A stretch of 64,000 nucleotides of DNA from an uncultured Ruminococcus sp. Its GTDB lineage: Bacteria > Bacillota > Clostridia > Oscillospirales > Ruminococcaceae. The notes under the pieces were generated by a model. That model was not told where the DNA came from. It did not search any database and worked only from the letters and a program-made list of their open reading frames with translations. Positions 8,229 through 16,369 of this stretch are shown piece by piece. The first letter of the stretch is position 1; the number at the start of each line of letters is the position of its first letter. A program made the position numbers and the translations under genes. The stretch lies in contig CALEPT010000221.1 in the NCBI GenBank assembly GCA_937910385.1, positions 1 through 64,000 on the forward strand. The letters run 5' to 3'.

Positions 8229-8973
8229 ACCTATTATTCTGAGTAATAGCGATATCTGCTCCGCCCCAGCCATCTATATTAGCGCGGCACATAGCTCCGA
8301 ATATCCTGTCCTTGAAACCATGATCATTTCGCTCCATTTCGGCAAGGAACTCCTTCGTGCGCTCTCTGTTTGTGTGACCGTCCGCAGGACATTTAGATTT
8401 TACGATCGGCAGGGCGTTTTTATTTGCAGCCCTGCGAATATCACGCTCGGGAGCAAGCACAAGCGGACGTATGACACTCAGTTGCTTCCGAGAAAGATAA
8501 TTCATAGGGGAAAAACAACCTATCCTGCCCTCAGTAAAAAGATTCATGATGAATGTCTCAACAGCGTCGTCATAGTTATGACCGAGCGCTATTTTGTTGC
8601 AGCCAAGTTCAACAGCATAATTATGGAGTGCACCGCGGCGCATTCTCGCACAAAGGCTGCAAGGGTTCGGTTCTTTCCTTATGTCGAAAACGATCTCGCC
8701 GATATGCGTTTTTATAATGTGGTATTCGATATCATGCAACCTGCAAAAATCTTCAACGGGAGAGTAGTCTGTAGGCGATCCTTCGAAATTCGGATCGAGT
8801 GTTAGTCCGATAATATCATAATCTATACCAATGAATCGTCTTAACAGTGAGAGCCCATACAGCAGCACAACGCTGTCCTTTCCACCTGATACACCAACAC
8901 ATATGCGGTCGCCGTCCCGAAGCATATCATACTTCTGTATTGCTTTCCTGAGATAGCCGAGGATCTTCTGCAT
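8227..8973 (-). CDS. TtcA-family tRNA thiolation protein (PP-loop ATPase)
   Basis: This 248-residue cytoplasmic enzyme belongs to the TtcA/TilS-like adenine nucleotide alpha-hydrolase group, which uses ATP to activate a tRNA base for sulfur insertion; TtcA makes 2-thiocytidine at position 32. Visible features are the PP-loop SGGKDS at residues 29-34, a Cys pair in PCSLC (C105, C108), a third Cys in KSKCPADGH (C195) and the family segment GHNYDDAVET. The three cysteines fit Fe-S cluster binding as in TtcA. The start has a GGAGG ribosome site. The exact modified base is not provable from sequence. Confidence 0.85.
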   Translation of the reverse strand: MQKILGYLRKAIQKYDMLRDGDRICVGVSGGKDSVVLLYGLSLLRRFIGIDYDIIGLTLDPNFEGSPTDYSPVEDFCRLHDIEYHIIKTHIGEIVFDIRKEPNPCSLCARMRRGALHNYAVELGCNKIALGHNYDDAVETFIMNLFTEGRIGCFSPMNYLSRKQLSVIRPLVLAPERDIRRAANKNALPIVKSKCPADGHTNRERTKEFLAEMERNDHGFKDRIFGAMCRANIDGWGGADIAITQNNR

Positions 8974-9123
8974 ATTTACCTCCTTAGTGGTTTTAGTATT
9001 ATCAGTATATCACACGATTGCCGAAAAAGCAAGATGATCACAGTTGAGTTCATATGACAGATCTTCAAGCAGTACAAAGTTGGAAATTGCCTCGAAGAAA
9101 CTAAAATTTTTTCTCCGCAGCAG

Positions 9124-9152
9124 TTGATTTATTTGTAAATATGTGTTATAAT
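9124..9152 (+). promoter_or_regulatory. Promoter of galE
   Basis: TTGATT (9124-9129) and TATAAT (9147-9152) are separated by 17 nt. The upstream TTTTTTCTCCGC-AGCAG resembles that of two other promoters in the window (44662 and 61282). Confidence 0.75.
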
Positions 9153-9183
9153 ATTATAGTATAAATATTTTGGGGAGGCTTTT

Positions 9184-10197
9184 ATGGGAAAGATACTTGT
9201 GACCGGCGGTACCGGATTCATTGGCAGCCATACCTGCGTCGAGCTCCTTGCAAACGGCTATGAGGTCGTTATTATGGATAATCTCAGTAATTCCAAAGAA
9301 GCTGCTGTTGGCAGGATAGAGAAGATAAGCGGCAAATCTGTCAAGTTCTATAACGCCGATATCTGCGATCATGACGCATCTGCAAGAATTTTTGCCGAGA
9401 ACGATATTGATGCTGTTATTCATTTTGCGGGACTTAAAGCAGTCGGAGAGTCCGTCAGAAAGCCTCTTGAATATTATACTAATAACATTTATGGTACTCT
9501 TGTTCTTTTGCAAGTTATGCGTGAGCAGGGCTGCAAGAGGATAGTTTTCTCTTCTTCGGCGACAGTTTATGGCATGAATAATGTAGCTCCATATACGGAA
9601 GATATGCCGACCTCTGCGACAAATCCCTATGGCTACACAAAGGTTATGATAGAGCAGATACTGCGCGATGTGTGCGCGGCAGATGGGAGCTTCAGTGCTG
9701 TAGCGCTGCGTTATTTCAATCCGATAGGCGCTCATAAGAGCGGACTGATAGGCGAGGATCCAAACGGAATACCGAATAACCTTGTTCCCTATATTGCTCA
9801 GGTAGCTTCCGGAAAGCTCGAACAGCTCAGTGTTTTCGGTGATGATTATGATACTCCCGACGGAACCGGTGTGCGAGATTATATTCACGTTGTGGATCTG
9901 GCAGCAGGTCATGTGTGTGCGATAGATTACGCGAACAGGCATACCGGCTTTGAGGCAGTAAATCTTGGTACAGGAAATGGTTCGAGCGTACTTGAGGTTG
10001 TCAAGGCTTATGAAAAAGCCTGCGGCAAGTCAATACCTAAGAAAATAGCTCCGCGCCGTGCGGGTGACATAGCGACATGTTTTGCAGATGCCTCAAAGGC
10101 AAAGAAGCTTTTTGGCTGGACAGCTGAGTCGGGCATCGATGAGATGTGTGCCGATAGCTGGAACTTCACAAAGCTCAATCCCGACGGAATAAACTAA
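9184..10197 (+). CDS. galE: UDP-glucose 4-epimerase
   Basis: Interconverts UDP-glucose and UDP-galactose with bound NAD, for galactose use and for making cell-surface sugars. It is an extended short-chain dehydrogenase of 337 residues, the usual length. The Rossmann motif GGTGFIG is at residues 8-14, the active-site Ser cluster SSSATVYG near 123-130, and the catalytic pair Tyr149-x3-Lys153 is in YGYTK. The C-terminal half has the GalE hallmarks RYFNPIGAH and VRDYIHVVDLA. The ATG follows GGGGAGG. No other Leloir gene is adjacent, which suggests a precursor-supply role as much as galactose catabolism. Confidence 0.95.
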   Translation: MGKILVTGGTGFIGSHTCVELLANGYEVVIMDNLSNSKEAAVGRIEKISGKSVKFYNADICDHDASARIFAENDIDAVIHFAGLKAVGESVRKPLEYYTNNIYGTLVLLQVMREQGCKRIVFSSSATVYGMNNVAPYTEDMPTSATNPYGYTKVMIEQILRDVCAADGSFSAVALRYFNPIGAHKSGLIGEDPNGIPNNLVPYIAQVASGKLEQLSVFGDDYDTPDGTGVRDYIHVVDLAAGHVCAIDYANRHTGFEAVNLGTGNGSSVLEVVKAYEKACGKSIPKKIAPRRAGDIATCFADASKAKKLFGWTAESGIDEMCADSWNFTKLNPDGIN

Positions 10198-10235
10198 CGA
10201 AAGGAAAGGCACTTTCGTGCCGATAGGACGTTCAA

Positions 10236-10727
10236 ATGACAGAGCAACTCAGAAATCTTCTTATTCTGCTCGCCGCAATAGTAATTATCCTGATTTTGAT
10301 AATACTCCTTTTCAGCGGAAAAAGTCCGTTCAGAAGGTTTTTGTCGATATTTCTTGAGGAACAGAATGACGAGGATAGTATTGTGCCTGCAAGAGGAAGT
10401 GTACCACGTTCGGGAGCAAGCATCAGGCAGAAGAGCGGTACTCCTCAGGAAGCTTCACAGAAGCGTACTTCAGAGCCTATTGTGGAAATGGCTACTCTCA
10501 TAAGGAAGAGTGATGACAGACTGCGCATAATCGAGAGCACTGGACAGGTGAAGTTCGTAGATGAATATTATGAGCTTGTTTTTGTCACACGCAAGGGACA
10601 AAAGCTGAAAATAGAATGTTCTGCAGAGGCTTATGAGAAAGTCCCGTTCAATCAGCAGGGATCGCTTACATACAAGAGAAATATGCTCGTAAAGTTCAAA
10701 TATTACGAGGATACCGTGTACAATTAA
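10236..10727 (+). CDS. Small membrane-anchored protein, DUF2500-like C-terminus
   Basis: The protein has 163 residues: one N-terminal membrane helix (about 8-27), a charged low-complexity stretch (about 45-85) and a small beta-rich domain (about 90-163) ending in GSLTYKRNMLVKFKYY. That ending resembles DUF2500-type domains, but this is read by eye. It lies 39 nt after galE and may share its transcript; a small hairpin GGCAC-TTTC-GTGCC sits in the gap. No function can be given. Confidence 0.7.
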   Translation: MTEQLRNLLILLAAIVIILILIILLFSGKSPFRRFLSIFLEEQNDEDSIVPARGSVPRSGASIRQKSGTPQEASQKRTSEPIVEMATLIRKSDDRLRIIESTGQVKFVDEYYELVFVTRKGQKLKIECSAEAYEKVPFNQQGSLTYKRNMLVKFKYYEDTVYN

Positions 10728-10734
10728 ACTATTG

Positions 10735-10758
10735 GGCGGCTTAACGCCGCCTTTATTT
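10735..10758 (+). terminator. Terminator after the galE unit
   Basis: The stem GGCGGC / GCCGCC with loop TTAAC is followed by TTTATTT. It separates the galE transcript from ung. Confidence 0.85.
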
Positions 10759-10803
10759 ACAGCTGAAACAATATATAGTTAGAATATATATTTAGGAGGA
10801 ATT

Positions 10804-11475
10804 ATGGTAAGCTTCAGCAATGAATGGGACGAACTCCTTAAGGACGAGTTTACAAAGGAATATTACCTTCGCCTGCGTCAGATACTGATAAACGAATACC
10901 GTACACAGCGTATTTTTCCCGGAATGTATGATATCTTCAATGCAATGAAGCTCACTTCATACAACGATGTGAAGTGCGTCATAATCGGGCAGGATCCCTA
11001 TCATGGCGAGGGGCAGGCTCACGGATTGAGCTTTTCAGTCAGGAAGGGAGTAGCTCCGCCGCCGTCACTGGTGAACATCTTTAAGGAGATACGCGACGAC
11101 GTGGGGATCGATAATATGAACAAACATGGGGAGCTTACGAAATGGGCACAGGAGGGAGTGTTGCTGCTGAATTCTGTCCTCACTGTGAGGGCGAATCAGG
11201 CTCGCAGTCACCGCGGTCTTGGCTGGGAAAACTTTACCACTGATGTTATAAAGCTCTTAAACGAGCGCGAAAAGCCTATGGTGTTCATGCTTTGGGGCGG
11301 AGACGCGAAGACCAAGCAGCAGTTTATCACAAACAGAAATCACCTCGTGCTCAAGGCTGCGCATCCGAGCCCACTTTCAGCGTATAACGGCTTTTTCGGT
11401 TGCAGGCATTTCTCACAGTGCAATTCCTTCCTGAGGGCAAATGGCATGTCTGAGATAGACTGGTCTATAGATTGA
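10804..11475 (+). CDS. ung: Uracil-DNA glycosylase, family 1
   Basis: Removes uracil from DNA as the first step of base excision repair. The length of 223 residues is typical. The water-activating loop GQDPYHG is at residues 62-68 (catalytic Asp64). The intercalation/His loop HPSPLSAYNGFFG appears near 188-200, and the uracil-recognition Asn lies in LLLNSVLTVR. The start follows TAGGAGGAATT, an excellent ribosome site. metF follows after 42 nt with no terminator between them. Confidence 0.96.
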   Translation: MVSFSNEWDELLKDEFTKEYYLRLRQILINEYRTQRIFPGMYDIFNAMKLTSYNDVKCVIIGQDPYHGEGQAHGLSFSVRKGVAPPPSLVNIFKEIRDDVGIDNMNKHGELTKWAQEGVLLLNSVLTVRANQARSHRGLGWENFTTDVIKLLNEREKPMVFMLWGGDAKTKQQFITNRNHLVLKAAHPSPLSAYNGFFGCRHFSQCNSFLRANGMSEIDWSID

Positions 11476-11517
11476 CTCAATAAACGGCAGTATTTTGAGA
11501 AAATAAGGAGAACAGAT

Positions 11518-12378
11518 ATGAAAATACGAGAATTGTTTGATGAAAAGATAGTTTTTTCCTTCGAGGTATTTCCTCCCAAGAAAACAAGCTCGATCGATGT
11601 CATATACAAGACTCTTGATGAGCTTGGAGACCTCAAACCTGATTTTATCAGCGTTACATTCGGAGCAGGCGGCAGCGGAAACAGCCGCTTTGCGTTGGAT
11701 ATTGCCTCTAAGATCAATGAAAGCGGCATTATCCCGATGCTCCACCTTCCGTGTATCAACTTCACCGCAGAAGAGATAGACTCCGCTCTCTTGGAGGCAA
11801 AGCAGCGAGGCATAGAGAATATTCTTGCCCTCAGAGGAGACATAAATCCGGATATACCACCTGTTGAACGGTTTCGTCATGCGAGTGACCTCATCACCTA
11901 CATAAAGGGTAGAGGAGAATTCGATATTGCAGGAGCCTGCTATCCCGAGGGGCATCCCGATTCCGACAGCCTCGACGAGGATATCGAGAATCTGAAGAAA
12001 AAGGTGGACGCGGGTGCAGATCATCTCATCACACAGCTCTTTTTCGATAATGAATATTTCTATAACTTCCGCGAAAAAGCGGCAAAGGCAGGCATCAATG
12101 TCCCTATAGAGGCGGGAATAATGCCTGTAGTCAATAAAAATCAGATAGAGCGCATGGTAACGACCTGCGGGGCGAGCCTTCCGCGTAAATTTGTGAAGAT
12201 AATGCAGAAATACGAGCATAATCCTGAGGCTCTTCGCGATGCTGGTATAGCTTATGCAGTCAATCAGATGATCGATCTTGCAGCGAGCGAGGCGGACGGT
12301 ATACATCTATACACTATGAATAACGCTTATGTTGCCCGTAAAATAAGCGAAGCAGTCAGCGGCGTTATCGGCGTATAA
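11518..12378 (+). CDS. metF: 5,10-methylenetetrahydrofolate reductase
   Basis: Reduces methylene-THF to methyl-THF, the methyl donor for methionine synthesis. It is an FAD TIM-barrel protein of 286 residues, the size of bacterial MetF. Family signatures seen are the N-terminal FSFEVFPPK with the catalytic Glu, SVTFGAGGS, LALRGD, GACYPEGH and the FDNEYFY segment. The ribosome site AAGGAGAAC precedes the ATG. The stop codon overlaps the start of the MetH-reactivation gene (TAATG), so the two are translationally coupled. Confidence 0.96.
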   Translation: MKIRELFDEKIVFSFEVFPPKKTSSIDVIYKTLDELGDLKPDFISVTFGAGGSGNSRFALDIASKINESGIIPMLHLPCINFTAEEIDSALLEAKQRGIENILALRGDINPDIPPVERFRHASDLITYIKGRGEFDIAGACYPEGHPDSDSLDEDIENLKKKVDAGADHLITQLFFDNEYFYNFREKAAKAGINVPIEAGIMPVVNKNQIERMVTTCGASLPRKFVKIMQKYEHNPEALRDAGIAYAVNQMIDLAASEADGIHLYTMNNAYVARKISEAVSGVIGV

Positions 12379-13061
12379 TGGAGCTCGGACCAATTTCCAA
12401 AGCTGAGGCGGCACGTTACATGGGCGTAAAGGGTGAGCCCGCAGGCGCAGTTGCAGAGCTGCTTGACAGGGCAGAGCAGCTTGTGCGCAAAAGCGTCCGT
12501 CCGAAATACGTCTATATTATGACTGATGTGGAGTTCACACATGGTGGAGTGAGACTTGGTGGGGTAGTCCCGCTTTTTACAGGAAAGTCAATAACCAATC
12601 ACCTCAAAGGCTGCACAAGAGCCATATTGCTTGCGGCAACTCTATCGTCAGAGGCTGACAAGCTGATACGACAGGCTGCGGTCACTGATATGGCAGAGTC
12701 CCTTGCAATAGACTGCCTTTGCAGCGCGGCTATAGAGCAGGTCTGCAATACCGCCGATGAAGAGATATTCTCGCGGATAGATGCTCCTTACAGGACATGG
12801 CGGTTCAGCCCGGGATACGGAGACCTTCCGATAACACTTCAAAGAGACATTCTGATTGCACTTAATGCACAGCGCAGGATAGGTCTTACCGTGACTGAAA
12901 GTATGCTCATGATTCCGTCGAAATCGGTGACGGCGATAATTGGCATATCCGATTCTCCGATAGAGCGCGGTGAGAGTGGCTGTGCGGCGTGTACAATGAG
13001 AGATCGCTGCGCTTTTGCGGACACAGAGAACTCGTGCACCACCAGAACCTGTGAAAACTGA
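12378..13061 (+). CDS. Stand-alone MetH reactivation-domain protein
   Basis: This 227-residue protein resembles the C-terminal activation domain of cobalamin-dependent methionine synthase. That domain binds S-adenosylmethionine and allows reductive remethylation of oxidised B12. The diagnostic stretch is RFSPGYGDLP, followed by an RIGLTVTES and MIPSKSVTAIIG segment (about 137-192). The C-terminus adds a Cys-rich tail (CAACTMRDRC and more) that is not part of the classic domain and may bind metal. In many Firmicutes MetH lacks this domain and a separate protein supplies it. The start overlaps the metF stop by 1 nt, placing it in the methyl-THF/methionine pathway. metH itself is not in the window. 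Confidence 0.85.
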   Translation: MELGPISKAEAARYMGVKGEPAGAVAELLDRAEQLVRKSVRPKYVYIMTDVEFTHGGVRLGGVVPLFTGKSITNHLKGCTRAILLAATLSSEADKLIRQAAVTDMAESLAIDCLCSAAIEQVCNTADEEIFSRIDAPYRTWRFSPGYGDLPITLQRDILIALNAQRRIGLTVTESMLMIPSKSVTAIIGISDSPIERGESGCAACTMRDRCAFADTENSCTTRTCEN

Positions 13062-13137
13062 TATTTTTGCTTACTTTCAACGCTTGATATGTGACAATAT
13101 GACTATTTTTTGCTTAAATTTCTATGTAAAATTGACA

Positions 13138-13167
13138 TTGACATAAGGTATACCAAAATGTTATAAT
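13138..13167 (+). promoter_or_regulatory. Promoter of the solute-binding lipoprotein gene
   Basis: TTGACA (13138-13143) and TATAAT (13162-13167) are separated by 18 nt. A second TTGACA abuts it at 13132-13137. Confidence 0.75.
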
Positions 13168-13227
13168 TAAGAAAAGTGTGCAAATTTATTTCCGCTTCCC
13201 TTATAGCGGTCAAAAAAGGAGTTACAT

Positions 13228-14634
13228 ATGAAGAAAACAAGAATTTTCATTTCGGCATTGCTGATCACGGCGATGTCAATGTCTTTCACCGCCTGCGGTA
13301 ACGATAAAGCTTCTGAGAGCACCTCGTATAAGGAGCTTGATTCCTCCAAACGTGAGGAGATACATAATAACGCTGAGAATACTGATCTTCTTACGGGCGA
13401 TAAGCTTGATAACGGCGTTATCAAATGGCTCTCTGACTGGGATATCAACCCCGATGGTACCGGTAAGAATGTTCCTACTGATCTTGCGGTATTCCAAGAG
13501 CGCTACGGCGGAGAGGTAAAATTCTATCAGTGTACATACGGCAACCGCTATGATAAACTCGCTGAGTATATCAGTTCCGATGAAGGTATTGATTTCTTTT
13601 ATGGAGGAAACCTCGATGCGTTCCCCAAAGGAGCCGTAAGAGGAATGTTTGCTCCCGTTGACGACTATATCGACTTCAGCTCTGAGCTCTGGGAGGACGT
13701 TGAAGAGCTCAATGACAGCTTTATCTGGAACGGCAGCCACTATATATGCGCTGTTCAGGCTACGGGCGATAATGTTGCTGTAGTATACAACAGAAAAACG
13801 GTTCAGGAAGCTGGTCTCGAGGATCCTGCCGATCTATACGCCAATGGCGAGTGGACATGGGATACCTTCCAGGATATGCTTGAAAGCTTTGTGGATACTG
13901 ATAATCAGAAGTACGGAATAGACGGCTGGTGGTTTGAATTCGGCCTTATGAATACTATAGGCATTCCGCCGATAAGTCTTGAGGACGGCGAGCTCGTGAG
14001 CAATCTTGGTGACCCAGCAATGGAGAGAGTTCAGAACTGGATGTATGACCTCTATGTAAACAATTGTATAGCTATCGGTGTAGGTGACTACGGCTGGGAG
14101 GCAAAGCCCTCTTATATTGGTGAGGGTAAGCTGCTGTTCTATCCTGTAGGTCTGTATACGTTCTATACCGAAAAGTCACAGTGGGTAAATCAGTTTGGTG
14201 AAGACGCATTCTTTGTTCCTATGCCAAAGGATCCCTATGCCGATGAATATTATATTCCTACCGGCATGGAGGCTTATATGTTCGTTTCCGGCGGAGATAA
14301 CCCCGAAGGCGTTGCAAAGTACCTCGATTGTAAGAGATTCGTTCTTATAGATGAGGATACAAGGAAGATAGCAGATGACCAGATGATAGAAGACTATGGC
14401 TGGACCGATGAGATGGTTGAGATGAAGAATAGTATGCAGGAGCTTGCCGATGCTAATCCTGTTATTGACATCTCAAAGGGCGTTTCCAAGGACTGCGGTG
14501 ATCTTATCGACAGCAGCCTGCGTCTTACAACAAGAGGTACTCCGTGGAGCGAGACATATGATTCTATCTATGCTACAGTCCAGACTTATCTTGATGAGAT
14601 AAATGAGAATCCTACATCTGCTGATATCGAATAA
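13228..14634 (+). CDS. Extracellular solute-binding lipoprotein (sugar ABC type), no transporter genes adjacent
   Basis: Lipoprotein of 468 residues. The signal peptide ends in a lipobox (SFTAC, Cys23) and is followed by the two-lobed fold of family 1 binding proteins: VAVVYNRKTVQEAG, ANGEWTWDTFQDML and a late PTGMEAYMFVSGG segment. It should capture a sugar or oligosaccharide at the membrane. No permease or ATPase gene lies on either side; the neighbours are the MetH-reactivation gene and an epimerase. It has its own strong promoter. The ligand cannot be read from the sequence. Confidence 0.85.
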   Translation: MKKTRIFISALLITAMSMSFTACGNDKASESTSYKELDSSKREEIHNNAENTDLLTGDKLDNGVIKWLSDWDINPDGTGKNVPTDLAVFQERYGGEVKFYQCTYGNRYDKLAEYISSDEGIDFFYGGNLDAFPKGAVRGMFAPVDDYIDFSSELWEDVEELNDSFIWNGSHYICAVQATGDNVAVVYNRKTVQEAGLEDPADLYANGEWTWDTFQDMLESFVDTDNQKYGIDGWWFEFGLMNTIGIPPISLEDGELVSNLGDPAMERVQNWMYDLYVNNCIAIGVGDYGWEAKPSYIGEGKLLFYPVGLYTFYTEKSQWVNQFGEDAFFVPMPKDPYADEYYIPTGMEAYMFVSGGDNPEGVAKYLDCKRFVLIDEDTRKIADDQMIEDYGWTDEMVEMKNSMQELADANPVIDISKGVSKDCGDLIDSSLRLTTRGTPWSETYDSIYATVQTYLDEINENPTSADIE

Positions 14635-14739
14635 TGTAAAAAATATGATCGGAAAATTCATTCTGCACAGTTGCTTTTTCCGTAAAAATTATTATACTAT
14701 ATAATTTAAGAATAATATTCAGAAAGGGAGGCTGTGTTA

Positions 14740-15693
14740 ATGAAAACAGTTCTTGTTACCGGTGCCTGCGGTCTTATAGGTCAGCACTTGTGTTCCGGTC
14801 TTCTCAAGAAGGGTTATGCTGTCATAGCTGTTGATAAAGAAGAGGGGATATACAATCAGGGAAAACTCAATTATACTTTTATGGAGGCTTCCCCTACCGA
14901 TAAAGATAAGCTTGCTGAAATATTTGAGCAAAATGAAATAGAAGTATTTATTCATGCTGCTTGTACGGTAGATAATGATCTGGGACCGATAATTACTGAT
15001 AATGAGATGAAACAGTCTGCACAGTGTGATAAATTTATCTATCGCTATGCGATGACAGAAAATGTCAAAAAGGTTATACTTCTCAGTACTGATCAGGTGT
15101 ATGAATTTCCGAAAACACGCGAGCCTATACGCGAAGACGGCGATCTGAAGCCAACCTCAAATTATGCTGTCATGAAGCACGCTTCCGAAAAGGCACTTGT
15201 ATCGGAAATGTCCCATCACAAGGACGTGATGGTGTGCATAGCAAGGTATTCCCCTGTATATACATTAAATTTTACGGATAATCTCGTTGCAAAGATCACT
15301 GATCCCAAAGACGGTACAAAGTTTGTATACGGAAAAGGTCAGTATGGCTTTCAGTTATGCTGTGTTCATAATCTCGTGGACTTCCTGCTTTGCTTTGTAA
15401 TGCATGCTGACGATATGTCATATGCGGGAGTGTATAATGTTAGCGATAAACTTCTCACTACAGCTTCAGATATTATAGCTTTCATGCGAGAGCATCATCG
15501 CCTTGGAGCAGTCGTTCAGAAGACTCCGGGCGGAGCACTTTCAAAGATAAAGGGTATTTTCGGTGGAGGTAAGGACGAGAAAACGAATTACCGCTATCTT
15601 GACCTTGCAAAACTTGAGTATAACAATATGCTTGATAATACAAAAGCTGCAAAGCTTACGTCATTCCGCTGGGATATCCACAATACAAAGTAA
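14740..15693 (+). CDS. NAD-dependent epimerase/dehydratase family protein
   Basis: Extended short-chain dehydrogenase of 317 residues. The N-terminal VTGACGLIGQH is a Rossmann glycine motif. An LSTDQVYEFP strand is followed by a YxxxK pair in NYAVMKHASEKA, so the catalytic machinery seems intact. It resembles nucleotide-sugar epimerases and reductases, but the substrate is unknown. The start is set at ATG 14740 because AAAGGGAGG ends 8 nt before it; a GTG two codons earlier is less likely. It sits about 100 nt after the binding-protein gene. Confidence 0.8.
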   Translation: MKTVLVTGACGLIGQHLCSGLLKKGYAVIAVDKEEGIYNQGKLNYTFMEASPTDKDKLAEIFEQNEIEVFIHAACTVDNDLGPIITDNEMKQSAQCDKFIYRYAMTENVKKVILLSTDQVYEFPKTREPIREDGDLKPTSNYAVMKHASEKALVSEMSHHKDVMVCIARYSPVYTLNFTDNLVAKITDPKDGTKFVYGKGQYGFQLCCVHNLVDFLLCFVMHADDMSYAGVYNVSDKLLTTASDIIAFMREHHRLGAVVQKTPGGALSKIKGIFGGGKDEKTNYRYLDLAKLEYNNMLDNTKAAKLTSFRWDIHNTK

Positions 15694-15726
15694 AAAAGAG
15701 GTACACATAATGTGTACCTCTTTTCA
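15694..15726. terminator. Bidirectional terminator between convergent genes
   Basis: The stem AAGAGGTACACA / TGTGTACCTCTT with loop TAA is flanked by A and T runs. It serves the epimerase on one side and rqcP on the other. Confidence 0.9.
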
Positions 15727-15966
15727 TTCAATAACAGTGTAGTTATCTGCAGCATTTTCCTTTGTGGCATGCTCGGTGACATTCAGCACCTTGACCTTCA
15801 GCGGGCGAGTGCCCATATTGATCTCGATGATATCGCCGATCTTCACGTCATATGAAGCGCGGGCGATCTTTCCGTTCACCGATATCTTTTCTGCGTCGCA
15901 AGCCTCATTGGCAACGGTTCTGCGCTTGATAAGGCGCGTGACCTTTAAATATTTATCCAGTCTCAT
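15724..15966 (-). CDS. rqcP: S4-domain RNA-binding protein RqcP (YabO/Hsp15 family)
   Basis: This small protein of 80 residues is one S4 RNA-binding domain. Its start, MRLDKYLKVTRLIKRRTVA, matches the RqcP/YabO family. RqcP binds the stalled 50S subunit with RqcH and drives alanine-tail addition in ribosome quality control. It is the last gene of a mazG-hup-rqcP run, an order seen in other Firmicutes (yabN-yabO in Bacillus). A TACCTCC ribosome-site complement lies just before the start. Confidence 0.92.
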   Translation of the reverse strand: MRLDKYLKVTRLIKRRTVANEACDAEKISVNGKIARASYDVKIGDIIEINMGTRPLKVKVLNVTEHATKENAADNYTVIE

Positions 15967-15987
15967 TTTTTACCTCCGTTGTATAGG

Positions 15988-16070
15988 ATAAAGGGCGGAC
16001 TTATGTCCGCCCTTATTGACTGTGATACCGCTTTATGAAGCGGACTGATTAAGGGGCATATTACACGCCC
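15988..16070. repeat. Three tandem hairpins between hup and rqcP
   Basis: A perfect 10-bp inverted repeat AAGGGCGGAC / GTCCGCCCTT (15991-16014) is followed by CCGCTT-TATG-AAGCGG (about 16030-16045) and GGGGC/GCCCC (about 16053-16070). On the minus strand they lie in the hup-rqcP spacer. T runs are short, so a partial terminator or RNA-processing role fits better than full termination. Confidence 0.7.
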
Positions 16071-16093
16071 CCGTTCATAAAATAACTGTTGAC

Positions 16094-16369
16094 TTACTTA
16101 TTAACAGCCTCTTTGAGAGTTCTGCCTGCCTTGAAAGCGGGTGCCTTAGAGGGAGGGCAGATCATCTCAGCCTTTGTTCTGGGATTGATGCACTTCTTCT
16201 CTCCTCTTTCACGAACCTCGAATGTGCCGAAGCCTGTGATAGAAACCTTTTCACCGTTCTCAAGAGCTTCCTGGATAGCTGCGAGAGTAGCCTCGAGAGC
16301 TGCGGAAGCATCCTTCTTTGTGCAATTAGCCTTATCTGAGATAGAGCTGATGAGTTCTGTTTTAGTCAT
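16094..16369 (-). CDS. hup: HU-family DNA-binding protein
   Basis: Nucleoid protein of 91 residues with the full HU pattern: MTKTELISSISDKA, a helix-turn-helix body, and the GFGTFEVRERG and NPRTKAEM arm region that wraps DNA. The start is set at 16369 because GGAGGAAAATAAAA lies directly before it; a longer reading frame into mazG lacks such a site. It overlaps the mazG 3' end by 8 nt. Confidence 0.96.
   Translation of the reverse strand: MTKTELISSISDKANCTKKDASAALEATLAAIQEALENGEKVSITGFGTFEVRERGEKKCINPRTKAEMICPPSKAPAFKAGRTLKEAVNK

Noticed and set aside
7794..8273. Minus-strand poly-valine frame and plus-strand poly-Gln frame over the ScaE linker
   Set aside because: Shadows of the threonine-rich wall-spanning region of scaE.
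9154..9942. 262-residue frame antisense to galE
   Set aside because: galE has all catalytic motifs on the plus strand; the antisense frame has no family features.
11476..11517. SAM riboswitch before metF
   Set aside because: The gap after ung is 42 nt, too short for the structure, and has no terminator-like hairpin.
11413..12306. 297-residue frame antisense to metF
   Set aside because: Shadow of metF, which is intact and has a proper ribosome site.
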